Positions 36,592-48,394 of a DNA stretch of 64,000 nt are shown in pieces. The notes beneath the pieces are model-generated. The model searched no databases. It worked only from the letters and a program-made list of their open reading frames with translations, and was not told the DNA's origin. The position numbers were made by a program, and so were the translations under genes. The first letter of the stretch is position 1. Each line of letters starts with the position of its first letter. Source of the stretch: Sedimentitalea xiamensis (GTDB lineage Bacteria; Pseudomonadota; Alphaproteobacteria; Rhodobacterales; Rhodobacteraceae). Location of the stretch: positions 1 through 64,000 of the forward strand of contig NZ_JASNJE010000021.1 in NCBI RefSeq assembly GCF_030164465.1. Direction: 5' to 3'.

Positions 36592-37998
36592 ATGGCAAAA
36601 GACGGCACACGGTCCCCCGGCGGACCCACGGGACTGCCTCCCTATTTCAACATAGACCCTGATGCCGCGCTGGCCGATCTGGATGCGCCGACGGATACCC
36701 GGGGCTTCGCCGCCATCGCTGCCGCCTGTGCGCAGGGTCGGGCCGACCTGGCCAGCCGCGGGCTGGACGATGCCGGGCGCAAGCAGTTGCGGCTGTTTTC
36801 CACCTGGGAGATCACCCGCTACCTGATCCCCGTGGCCCAGGCGCATTTCCGGCGGGTGCTGAAACAGAACCCCGGCCTGCCGCAGGGCCGGTCGGAAACC
36901 GAGGGCGGCGCGAAATGGTTCACCCTTGACGAGGTGCTGCGCCTGCGGGCGCATTTCGGCGCGCAGGGGTCCAAGGCCAAGAACTACCTGCCCTATCGGC
37001 CGAAGGACCTGCCCGCGAAACTCGTCGCCGTGGCCAATTTCAAGGGCGGCGTCGGCAAAACCAGCACCGCCGCGCACCTGGCGATGTCCGCGGCGCTCGA
37101 CGGCTACCGGGTGCTGGTGGTGGATCTGGACAGCCAGGGGTCCATGACCTCGATCTTCGGCGGCCGGGTGCAGGACGAATGGCAGACCGCCTTTCCGCTG
37201 CTGGCGCGGCATTACGGCGCCCATCTGCAAGCGGAAAACCAGCGCCGTCTCGACCGGGGCGAGGCGCCGCAGCCGCTGGACGATGCGCTCTCCGCCGCGA
37301 TGACCATGACGGCGGCGGATGTGATCCAGAAGACCCACTGGCCCAACATCGACCTGATCGGGGCGCAGCTCAACCTCTACTGGGCAGAGTTCCAGATCCC
37401 GGTCTGGCGCATGGCGGCGCGCGGCTGGAAACTGTGGGACGCGCTGACCGACCGGCTCGCGGCCGACGGGGTGCTGGCCGAATACGATCTCGTGTTCATC
37501 GACACCCCCCCGGCGCTTGGCTACCTCACCATCAACGGGCTGGCGGCGGCGGATATCCTGCTGGTGCCGCTTGGCGCATCCTTCCTGGAATTCGACAGCA
37601 CCGGGCGGTTCTTCGACATGCTGCATTCCACCTTCGCCAGCATCGAAGAAGGCGAGAACGTGGCCGCCCGCGCGCTGGGGCGGCCCGAGATGGCCTTTGA
37701 ATGGGATGCGGTGCGCGCGGTCATCACCCGCTATGACGCCGCACAGCAGGGCGAGCTTTCGGCGCTGATGCAGGCCTATCTGGGGCAGACCCTGTCGCCG
37801 CACCGGCAGGATTTCACCGCGCTGATCGGGCAGGCCGGCGAACAGGTGGCGGGCATCTACGAAGCCGATTACCGCGACTTCAACCGCGAGACCTATGCCC
37901 GCGGGCGCGAAACCTTCGATGCCACCTATGCCGCGTTCAAGCGGCTGCTGCTGGGCATCTGGCGGCGGGCCGAACGGGACCGCGACGCGACAGCCTGA
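36592..37998 (+). CDS. parA: ParA plasmid partition ATPase
   Basis: The 468-residue protein has a roughly 140-residue N-terminal part with a helix-turn-helix-like region (FTLDEVLRLRAHFGAQ near 125), then the deviant Walker A motif NFKGGVGKTSTAAH near 150, VVDLDSQGSM near 180 and the Walker B region FIDTPPALGYL near 302. The long N-terminus marks it as a type Ia ParA that can also repress its own promoter. parB follows after 16 bases. Together with parS it moves plasmid copies to daughter cells. Confidence 0.93.
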   Translation: MAKDGTRSPGGPTGLPPYFNIDPDAALADLDAPTDTRGFAAIAAACAQGRADLASRGLDDAGRKQLRLFSTWEITRYLIPVAQAHFRRVLKQNPGLPQGRSETEGGAKWFTLDEVLRLRAHFGAQGSKAKNYLPYRPKDLPAKLVAVANFKGGVGKTSTAAHLAMSAALDGYRVLVVDLDSQGSMTSIFGGRVQDEWQTAFPLLARHYGAHLQAENQRRLDRGEAPQPLDDALSAAMTMTAADVIQKTHWPNIDLIGAQLNLYWAEFQIPVWRMAARGWKLWDALTDRLAADGVLAEYDLVFIDTPPALGYLTINGLAAADILLVPLGASFLEFDSTGRFFDMLHSTFASIEEGENVAARALGRPEMAFEWDAVRAVITRYDAAQQGELSALMQAYLGQTLSPHRQDFTALIGQAGEQVAGIYEADYRDFNRETYARGRETFDATYAAFKRLLLGIWRRAERDRDATA

Positions 37999-38014
37999 AC
38001 AGGGGGATTTCATC

Positions 38015-39109
38015 ATGGCCAAACGCAAGCGACTGACCCCGGCGCAGCCCGGCTACCTGGCGGCGGACTCCCCTGCCCCGGCGGCGGATCCGGCCCGCGC
38101 GCCGATCGCGCGGGTCGCCGGCGACGCCAGCGCCAGCGCCGCCCTGTCCGAACTCTCCGACACGCTGCGCAACGCCCGCGCCGAAGGCCGGATGATCGAC
38201 GTTCTGGCGCTGGATTGCATCGACGAGACCCATCTGGTGCGGGACCGGATGGCGCAGGGGGGCGATGACGACATGGCGGCGCTGATGGCCTCGCTGGAAA
38301 CCCGCGGCCAGCAGACCCCGATCGAGGTCGTCGCCCTGCCCGCCCCCCGCAATGGCAAGACCCACGGGCTGATCTCGGGCGCCCGCCGGCTGAGCGCGCT
38401 GCGGCGCCTGCGCGCGCGCACCGAAGATCCCCGGTTCGCCACCGTCCAGGCGCGGCTGATCGCGCCGCCGGATGCGCAGGCGGCCTATGTGGCGATGGTC
38501 GAGGAAAACGAGATCCGCGCCGGGCTCAGCCTCTATGAAAAGGGCCGGATCACCCTGCGCGCGGTGCACGAGGGCGTCTATCCGACGCCGCGCGCCGCCC
38601 TGCGCGGGCTTTTCGGATCGGTCAGCCGGTCGCGCCGGTCCAAGATCGGCAGCTTCCTGGAACTGGTGGAGCCCCTGGACGCGGTGCTGCGCTTTCCGGC
38701 AATGATCCCCGAAAAGCTGGGGCTGGGGCTGGCGAAGGCGCTGCAGGCGGATCACGCCTTCGCCTCCGGGCTGCGGATGAAACTGCGCTCCGACCCGGCG
38801 GCCACCGCCGAAGAGGAACTGGCGGTTCTCAACGCCGCGCTGCGCGACTGGACGCGCGGACAGGCGGCAGGCGGCGCGGCGCCGGTTCCCACCGATGACG
38901 CGGCCGGCCGTTCCGCCCCGTCCGGCGCGCCCGGCCCGCGGCCGCGGATCACCGGGCCCGACCCGGAGTCGGTGGCCCGGCGGCTGGAGGAATCCCGCGT
39001 GACGGCCCGGTTCGACGCCGCGGCGGGCCGGATCACCCTCAGCGGCGGCGGCGTCGACGCGGCGCTGTTCGCGGCGGTTCAGGACTGGCTGAAATCGCGA
39101 AGATCATGA
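38015..39109 (+). CDS. parB: ParB plasmid partition protein
   Basis: The 364-residue protein shows the ParB N-domain core, with LISGARRLSALRRLR near 121 (the GERR-box equivalent, here GARR) and AMVEENEIRAGLSLYEKGRI near 160, followed by a helix-turn-helix region and a C-terminal dimer domain. An AGGGGGATT site precedes the ATG. It should bind palindromic parS sites; a matching palindrome lies 18 bases past its stop. The arrangement parA-parB-parS is complete. Confidence 0.9.
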   Translation: MAKRKRLTPAQPGYLAADSPAPAADPARAPIARVAGDASASAALSELSDTLRNARAEGRMIDVLALDCIDETHLVRDRMAQGGDDDMAALMASLETRGQQTPIEVVALPAPRNGKTHGLISGARRLSALRRLRARTEDPRFATVQARLIAPPDAQAAYVAMVEENEIRAGLSLYEKGRITLRAVHEGVYPTPRAALRGLFGSVSRSRRSKIGSFLELVEPLDAVLRFPAMIPEKLGLGLAKALQADHAFASGLRMKLRSDPAATAEEELAVLNAALRDWTRGQAAGGAAPVPTDDAAGRSAPSGAPGPRPRITGPDPESVARRLEESRVTARFDAAAGRITLSGGGVDAALFAAVQDWLKSRRS

Positions 39110-39126
39110 CGTATTCCAAATCCGGA

Positions 39127-39146
39127 TTGTTTCGCGTGCGAAACAA
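39127..39146. promoter_or_regulatory. Candidate parS centromere site 1
   Basis: TTGTTTCGCGTGCGAAACAA has perfect nine-base arms around a GT centre and lies just after parB. It resembles the general parS form (TGTTTCACGTGAAACA) in arms and length. The flanking bases to about 39170 recur inverted near 43.8 kb. ParB binding has not been shown here. Confidence 0.65.
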
Positions 39147-39302
39147 ATTTCTGCAAGTCATTGAAAACAAACGACCCGAACCGGCGCGAAACATGCCGTT
39201 CCGGCGCCACGCCGGGACCGGCGCGCCCCCTTGGCCCCGCGGGGTTCCGCTGCGGGGGATGTTGAGATTTGACAAGGTTCCGGATTTGTGAGTTAGGCCG
39301 GC

Positions 39303-40394
39303 ATGGCACAGACAGAAAGCGCGGTCTTGAGCACGCAGCAGAACACCACACGGCCCCCGGCGGCGGCGCAACAGCTCGTCGCGGTGGTCGTCACCCACAA
39401 CCGGCTGGACCAGCTCAGGATCACGCTGGCGGCGCTTTTCTCCGCCGCCCCGGAGGATCTCTCCGCCGTCCTCGTGGTCGACAATGCCAGCACCGATGGC
39501 ACCGGCGACTGGCTGGCGGATCAGGCGGAGGCGCGGCTGCAGGTGCTGCGCCTGGCGACCAATACGGGCGGCGCCGGCGGGTTCGAGGCCGGGATGAAAC
39601 GGGCGATGGCGCAGTTCGCCCCGGACTGGATCGTGGTGATGGACGACGACGCCCGCCCCGATCCGGGCACCCTGCGCGCCTTTCACGCCAGGGACCGCAG
39701 CGCCCATGACGCCTGGGCCGCCGCCGTGCGCCACCCGGACGGGCGGATCTGCGACATCAACCGCCCCTCGATCAACCCGTTCTGGAACCGCGCCGCCTTT
39801 CTGCGCACCGCCGCCGGCGGCGGGCGCGAAGGTTTTCACCTGATGCCCGCCGATTACGAGGGCGCGGCCCTGCGCGAGGTGGACGCGGCCTCCTTCGTCG
39901 GGCTGTTCGTCTCGGCGGCCGCGATCGCGCGGATCGGCTATCCCGACGGGCGGCTTTTCGTCTATGGCGACGACGTGCTCTACACGCTGAAGCTGCGCCA
40001 GTCCGGCGGCAGCATCGCCTTCGATCCGGGGCTCAGGTTCGAACACGACTTTTCCACCATCGACGCCGGCGACCGCCGGTTCCGGCCGCTGTGGAAAAGC
40101 TATTACCATTACCGCAACCTGCTGATCGTCTACCGGGTGGCGGCGGGATGGCTGTTCTGGCCGGCGCTGATGGCGGTCCTGCCGAAATGGCTGTCCAAGG
40201 TGCGCCATCACGACGGCGACCGGGCGCTGTTCCTGCGGCTGCTGCGGCGCGCCATGCGCGACGGGCTGGCCGGCCGCACCGGGGTCGATCACGCCGAGAT
40301 CCTGGCGCTCGCGGGGATGCCGCTCAGCGGTTCAGGATCTCGCGGTGATAGCGGCCCATCAGCAGCAGCCCCATCGTCAGAAGGATCAGGCTGA
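39303..40394 (+). CDS. GT2 glycosyltransferase, galactofuranosyltransferase-like
   Basis: This 363-residue protein has VAVVVTHNRLDQLRITL near residue 26, VVDNASTDGTGDW near 59, NTGGAGGFEAGMKRAM near 91 and VVMDDDARPDPG near 115. The GGAGGF loop and triple aspartate match GlfT2-like enzymes, as in the GT2 at 23.8 kb. Its last 24 codons overlap the end of the convergent kpsM by 71 bases and are low-complexity (Ser/Gly/Pro), so the functional protein probably ends before them. UDP-galactofuranose could come from glf 3.7 kb away. Confidence 0.85.
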   Translation: MAQTESAVLSTQQNTTRPPAAAQQLVAVVVTHNRLDQLRITLAALFSAAPEDLSAVLVVDNASTDGTGDWLADQAEARLQVLRLATNTGGAGGFEAGMKRAMAQFAPDWIVVMDDDARPDPGTLRAFHARDRSAHDAWAAAVRHPDGRICDINRPSINPFWNRAAFLRTAAGGGREGFHLMPADYEGAALREVDAASFVGLFVSAAAIARIGYPDGRLFVYGDDVLYTLKLRQSGGSIAFDPGLRFEHDFSTIDAGDRRFRPLWKSYYHYRNLLIVYRVAAGWLFWPALMAVLPKWLSKVRHHDGDRALFLRLLRRAMRDGLAGRTGVDHAEILALAGMPLSGSGSRGDSGPSAAAPSSEGSG

Positions 40395-41175
40395 CGCTCA
40401 GCACGTAGAGCGGGCTGACATGGGCGGCGGTATAGGTCGGATAGAACCCGGTGCGCATCAGCCCGACGATATGCACCAGCGGATTGTACCACAGGATGTC
40501 CTGCGCTAGCTGCGGCAGGCTTTCGAACAGGTAGATGATGCCCGAGGCCAGGAACAGCGGCCGGGTCAGGATCGACCAGATCACTTCCCACAGCGGATAG
40601 AGCCCGCTGAGGGCGCAGTTCAGCACCCCGACCCCCAGTCCGAGCAGCAGCGCGAGACTCATCGCCTCGATGATCGGCGGCAGGTCCAGCATCGTCCGGC
40701 TGTCGATCACGGTCAGGATGCCGGCGGTCAGGATCGCCGTGATCAGGATGCCGGTCAGACCGTTCAGCAGGAACCGCGCCAGCACCGCATCGAGCCAGGT
40801 GACGGCGGGGTATTTCAGCAGCGGCTTGGAAAACCGGACCGACGCGGCCACCATGTTGGACACGCTCTGGTAGAGATGGAAGGGCAGGTAGCCCGAGGTG
40901 TAGAAGAGCAGGAAACTGGTGCCGAGCGCCGGGGTACGCAGCACCAGCGAAAACCCGACGCTGAGAAACAGGATCGCCGCCAGGGGTTCGAGGATGCCCC
41001 AGATGTATCCGCCCGGCGTGCGGCCATAGCGGGTCGACATCTCGCGCAGCATCAGCGCCACGATCACCCGCAGCGCGGCAAGGCGCGGGGGGGCTGCGGG
41101 CGACAGCGCGGGCGCCGTGCCCGCCGTCTGGCCTCGGGGTGTCTGCGCGGGTCGGGCGGATGGGGGGAGGGGCAT
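40324..41175 (-). CDS. kpsM: Capsule ABC exporter permease (KpsM/CtrC-like)
   Basis: The 283-residue ABC-2 permease has six hydrophobic segments after a cytosolic start, with the conserved LMLREMSTRYGRTPGGYIWG near 42 and the late WYNPLVHIVGLMRTGFY near 229 that typify KpsM, CtrC and Wzm proteins. It should form the inner-membrane path for capsule polysaccharide with the KpsT-like ATPase at 43.0 kb. Unusually it is divergent from kpsE, and kpsT lies beyond kpsE on the other strand, so the three are not one operon. Confidence 0.9.
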   Translation of the reverse strand: MPLPPSARPAQTPRGQTAGTAPALSPAAPPRLAALRVIVALMLREMSTRYGRTPGGYIWGILEPLAAILFLSVGFSLVLRTPALGTSFLLFYTSGYLPFHLYQSVSNMVAASVRFSKPLLKYPAVTWLDAVLARFLLNGLTGILITAILTAGILTVIDSRTMLDLPPIIEAMSLALLLGLGVGVLNCALSGLYPLWEVIWSILTRPLFLASGIIYLFESLPQLAQDILWYNPLVHIVGLMRTGFYPTYTAAHVSPLYVLSVSLILLTMGLLLMGRYHREILNR

Positions 41176-41263
41176 GAAAAAGCGGTCTGATGCTGGCGTT
41201 TGCAGGCCCGACTATGTAAGGAATCCGGGAAACATTCAAACGGCTTCGGACCGGGATGGGCGC

Positions 41264-42685
41264 ATGAACCAGAAAACCGACGGCGCAGACCCCGCGGCGG
41301 GTCCGCAAGGCAAGCCGCAACCTGCCGCCCAGGCCAGGCCGGGTCCGCAAGCCAGGCCGGGCGGTCCGCAGGGTCAGGGGCAGGGACGGGGCCAGGGTCC
41401 CGGCGCCGGAAAACCGGCCGGACCGGGGCCGGGGGCGGGCAGGCCCGGAGGAAAACCCGCCGGACAGCCGCCGGGCAGACCGCCGGGGCCGCAAAACCCG
41501 GCCGCAAAACCCGGACCGGCCGCCGCCGCGCCGCCGGTGGTGCAGGTGCGCCCGATCGCCGAACCCGCCAGGATGCAGCGGCGGCACTGGGGGCTTCTGG
41601 CCAGCTTCGTGCTGCTGGTGCTGGCGCCGCTGGCGGCGGTGATCTTCTATCTCTGGGTCCAGGCGGCGGATCAGTATGCCTCGACCGCGGGCTTCACCGT
41701 GCGCAGCCAGGAAAGCGGCGGCTCCAGCGAACTCCTGGGCGGGCTGGCGCAGTTCGCCGGCGGCACCACCGCGTCCGACAGCGACATCCTCTATGAATTC
41801 ATCCAGAGCCAGGAAATGGTCGAGGTGCTGGACGGCCGGATCGACCTGCGCGGCCATTACGCGCAGAACTGGCCGTCCGACTGGGTGTTCTCGCTCTGGC
41901 CCGATGCCTCGCTCGAGGATCTCGTCTGGTTCTGGCACCGGGTGGTGGGGATCTCCTACGATTCCGGCACCGGGCTGATCGAGGTGCAGGTGGTGGCCTT
42001 TGACGCGGACACGGCCCAGGCGATCACCCGCGAGATCGTGCGCGAAAGCCAGGACCGGATCAACGCGCTCAACGACCAGGCCCGCGCGGATGCGATGCGC
42101 TATGCCCAGGACGACCTGGACATGGCGCTGGAGCGGCTGAAGGAGGCGCGCGAGGCGCTGACCCGGTTCCGCACCCGCACCCGGATCGTCGATCCGGAGG
42201 CCGATATCCAGGGCCGCATGGGGGTGATGAACAGCCTGCAGCAGCAGCTCGCCGAGGCGCTGATCGAATACGACCTGCTCCTGGGGACCACCAACGACAA
42301 CGATCCGCGCCTGACCAAGGCGCTGCAGCGCATCGACGTGATCCGCGACCGGATCCGGATCGAGCGCCAGACCTTCACCAGCGACAGCACCGAAACCGGC
42401 GCGGTGGGCGAGGATTACCCGACGCTGATCGCCGAGTTCGAAAGCCTGACGGTGGATCGCGAATATGCCGAGGAAAGCTACCGCGCGGCGCTGACCGCGC
42501 TGAGCGTGGCGCGCGACGACGCCGCCCGCCAGAGCCGGTATCTGGCGACCTACATCAAACCGACCCTGGCGAGCGAGGCGGAATATCCGCAACGCCCGGT
42601 GCTGGCGGCGCTGGCTGGCCTGTTCCTGCTCCTGACCTGGTCGATCCTGGCGCTGGTCTATTATTCGATCCGCGACCGGAGCTGA
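41264..42685 (+). CDS. kpsE: Capsule export inner-membrane protein (KpsE/CtrB-like) with Pro/Gly-rich tail
   Basis: This 473-residue protein has two transmembrane helices (about residues 108-130 and the C-terminal segment near 445-466) around a periplasmic coiled-coil region, the KpsE/CtrB/BexC plan. SSELLGGLAQFAGGTTASDSD and NEAEYPQRP-like ASEAEYPQRPVLA are family features. The N-terminal 95 residues are a cytosolic low-complexity tail of Pro, Gly, Gln, Ala and Arg, much longer than in E. coli KpsE. It links the permease to an outer-membrane channel such as the Wza-like lipoprotein at 8.9 kb. Confidence 0.9.
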   Translation: MNQKTDGADPAAGPQGKPQPAAQARPGPQARPGGPQGQGQGRGQGPGAGKPAGPGPGAGRPGGKPAGQPPGRPPGPQNPAAKPGPAAAAPPVVQVRPIAEPARMQRRHWGLLASFVLLVLAPLAAVIFYLWVQAADQYASTAGFTVRSQESGGSSELLGGLAQFAGGTTASDSDILYEFIQSQEMVEVLDGRIDLRGHYAQNWPSDWVFSLWPDASLEDLVWFWHRVVGISYDSGTGLIEVQVVAFDADTAQAITREIVRESQDRINALNDQARADAMRYAQDDLDMALERLKEAREALTRFRTRTRIVDPEADIQGRMGVMNSLQQQLAEALIEYDLLLGTTNDNDPRLTKALQRIDVIRDRIRIERQTFTSDSTETGAVGEDYPTLIAEFESLTVDREYAEESYRAALTALSVARDDAARQSRYLATYIKPTLASEAEYPQRPVLAALAGLFLLLTWSILALVYYSIRDRS

Positions 42686-42971
42686 GGCACGATGGGGCAG
42701 GGGAGACGCGAAGGTGGCGCTGTCTCGGGCACGGCTCGTCCGTTTCGCCCGGCGGCACGCCGGGCGGCGCCCGACCCTCCCCCCGGGAGGGCGCATGGCG
42801 ATGTCATGTGCAGCCGGACCGGCGTGGATGCTTTGATGCGGCCTCGCCGCTCATCGGGCGGGAGCGCCCACCCAGGGTCGGGCGCTGCCCTTCGCGGCGG
42901 GCGGTGGGGCTGGTGCCGGACGAATATGATCCACGGCGGGCCTCTCGGGACCGGGATATCAATCCCGCGGT
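42686..42971. other. kpsE-kpsT spacer with GC-rich inverted sequences
   Basis: No gene is recognised. It holds several hairpin-forming blocks, among them CGGGCGGCGCCCG, ACCCTCCCCCCGGGAGGG and AGCGCCCACCC paired with GGGTCGGGCGCT. They look like remnants of GC-rich intergenic repeats. Confidence 0.5.
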
Positions 42972-43011
42972 GGGGCTTTCGGGACATTGCTGTGCAATGC
43001 CCTACCGCCCC
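42972..43011. repeat. Small palindromic element, copy A
   Basis: GGGGC and GCCCC arms enclose GGGACATTGC and GCAATGCCC arms. The inner block differs by two bases from the one inserted into the transposase near 50.27 kb, so it is a dispersed, possibly mobile, miniature palindrome. It directly abuts the hairpin at the kpsT start. Confidence 0.7.
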
Positions 43012-43048
43012 CGGATCACGGCGATGACAGGGTCATCGCCGTGATCCG
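43012..43048 (+). promoter_or_regulatory. Perfect 17-bp hairpin covering the kpsT start codon
   Basis: Bases 43012-43028 are exactly complementary to 43032-43048, with a three-base loop (AGG). The GTG start of kpsT at 43041 is inside the right arm, and no ribosome binding site lies outside the stem close enough to serve it. In the mRNA this would hide the start, so kpsT translation may depend on coupling, an RNA chaperone or unfolding. Confidence 0.75.
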
Positions 43049-43694
43049 TTTCGAGAACCTCACCAAGAGCTTCCGGTTGCGCGGCGAGCGCAAGGTGGTG
43101 ATCGACAATCTCAACCTGACCCTGCCGACGGGCCGTTCGCTGGCGCTGCTGGGGCGCAACGGGGCGGGGAAATCGACGCTCTTGCAGATGATCGCCGGCA
43201 CCATGCGCCCGGACAGCGGACGCATCGTCAGCGACGGCACCCTGTCCTGGCCGGTGGGCTTCGGCGGCTCGTTTCACGGCGAGCTCACCGGGGCGCAGAA
43301 CATCCGCTTCATCGCCCGGATCTATGGTGTCGACACAAGGCAGCTGATGGATTTCGTCGAGGATTTCGCCGAGCTCGGCAAATCCTTCCACATGCCGGTG
43401 CGCAGCTATTCCTCGGGCATGCGCTCGCGCCTGACCTTCGGTGCTTCGATGGGCATCCATTTCGACACCTACCTGGTGGACGAGGTCACCGCCGTGGGCG
43501 ACGCGGTGTTCCGCCGCAAGAGCCGGGCGGTCTTCGTCGACCGGATGAAGTATTCCAGCGCCATCATGGTCAGTCACAGCATGAACCAGCTGCGGGAATT
43601 CTGCGATTCCGGGATCGTGCTGGAGAACGGCCAGATGCAGTATTTCGACGACCTGGAAGACGCCATCGCGACCCACCTGGCGATCATGGGGTGA
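43041..43694 (+). CDS. kpsT: Capsule ABC exporter ATPase (KpsT/CtrD-like)
   Basis: The 217-residue ATPase has Walker A GRNGAGKST near 39, the signature YSSGMRSRL near 133, Walker B YLVDEVTAVGD near 151 and the switch SHSMNQLREFCD near 181. The length and the opening IRFENLTKSF match KpsT closely, which supports the GTG start over an upstream ATG at 42987. It powers export through the KpsM-like permease. The start codon is buried in a perfect hairpin, and two hairpins follow the stop. Confidence 0.92.
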   Translation: MIRFENLTKSFRLRGERKVVIDNLNLTLPTGRSLALLGRNGAGKSTLLQMIAGTMRPDSGRIVSDGTLSWPVGFGGSFHGELTGAQNIRFIARIYGVDTRQLMDFVEDFAELGKSFHMPVRSYSSGMRSRLTFGASMGIHFDTYLVDEVTAVGDAVFRRKSRAVFVDRMKYSSAIMVSHSMNQLREFCDSGIVLENGQMQYFDDLEDAIATHLAIMG

Positions 43695-46782
<3,088 letters not shown>

Positions 46783-46796
<14 letters not shown>

Positions 46797-48252
46797 CGGG
46801 GGTTCGGGTCTTCAGGGCGGTCTTCCTGATCTTGCCGGATCCGGTCATCGGCATGGAGTCGATGAACTGCACCGCGCGGGGGCATTTGGCGGGCCGGATC
46901 TGGGTCTTGGCCCAGCGGATCAGCGCGCTTTCGCTCAGGCTGCTGTCCGGGGTCCGGACCACGAAGGCCACCGGGATTTCCCCGAAGTCGCGGTGCGGGC
47001 GGCCCACCAGCGCGGCCCGCATCACCTCGGGGTGGCGTTCCAGGGCCTGTTCCACCTCGACCGGGTAGATCGTGTGGCCGCCGGTCAGGATGACCTCCTT
47101 GGCGCGGCCCACCAGCACCGTGCCGCCGTCGGGGGTGCGATAGCCGAGATCGCCGGTGCGATACCAGCCGTCCGGACCGATCAGCGGTTCGATCCTGCCC
47201 TGCCGCCAGTACCCGGTCGTTACCTGCGGCCCCGCCACCGCCAGTTCGCCGATCTCGCCCTCCGCCGCCGGCTGCCCGTCGGGGCCGAGGATCGCGGCGG
47301 CGAGGCCGGGCGCGGGCCAGCCGACCGCCCCGTCGGGCTGGCCCGCGCGGTCGCGCAGGATCAGCCCCGGAATGAGTTCGGTCATGGCAAAGACCACCGA
47401 CAGGGCGCAGCCGAACCGGGTGGTGATCCGGTCGGCGAGATCGGTCATCACCGGGTTGCCGCCCAGCACCATGTGGCGCAGGTCCGGGAACGGATCGGGG
47501 GTGTCGCGGGTGGCGGAGAGCATCATCGACGCCAGCAGCGGCACCCCCAGCATCACCGATACCCGCGCCTTCTGCAGTGTGGCCACCACCCGCGCCGGGT
47601 CCGCCCGGCCGACCACCGCCAGCCCGGCGCCGCTGGCCTGGGCGCAGATCGCCAGCACGACGCCGATGGGGGAATTCAGTTCCAAGGGCAGCAGCAGCAC
47701 GTCGCGGGCCGTCAGGTCCAGCACCAGCACGGGAAACTCCCGGCCGATGCGCAAGAGGTCGGCATGGCTGAACACCACGCCCTTGGGGGCGCCGGTGGTG
47801 CCCGAGGTATAGAGGATCACCGCCGGCGCCGCCGGATCGGGGGGCGGGGCGGCGATTCCGGCGGCCGCTTCGGCCCAGTCGCCAGTGTCCAGGAGGGCGA
47901 CCCCGCCGGGGAGGTCGGCCGCGGCGGACGGCGTGTCGCGGACCAGGGCGACGGCGCCGCTGTCGGCCAGGATATGGCGCAGTTCCGGCTCCGGGGTGGT
48001 GGAATGCACCGGCACCAGCACGAGATCGGTGCCGAGCGCGCCATAGAATGCCGCCAGCGCCGCGACCTGGTCCCGCAGCTGCAAAACGACGCGCGATCCG
48101 GGGGGAAATCCGTAGCCCGCCAGCCCGGCGCGCAGGGCCGCGACGCGCTGTGCCATCCGGTCGGCGGAGATCACGGCGTCGACCGTCGTCACCTGCGGGA
48201 AGCTGTCCGGGGCTGTGCCGGCCGGGGGTTGCGGATTGGAGGCGTCGTTCAT
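46783..48252 (-). CDS. AMP-dependent acyl-CoA synthetase/ligase
   Basis: The 489-residue ANL-family enzyme activates a carboxylic acid as acyl-adenylate. It shows the P-loop VILYTSGTTGAPKGV near 145, the YRTGDLGYRT motif near 370 and the C-terminal lysine in TGSGKIRKTAL near 475. It is a little shorter than typical acyl-CoA synthetases because the N-terminal region is brief. The start at MNDAS avoids an upstream low-quality extension. It is divergent from gmd, and shares a transcript with the putative acyltransferase. The substrate is unknown. Confidence 0.88.
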
Positions 48253-48394
48253 TCCGGGGATCCTCGCGGCTGTGTCCGGATGCTTGTTAGCGGAGTTGCC
48301 TGCCCGATGGCCAGCCCTCTCGCGGTGGCGCGCGGCTTGCAGTGCGCCCGGTTCTCGTTGAAAAGAGACGGGCACGCAAATGATCGGAGCAGAC

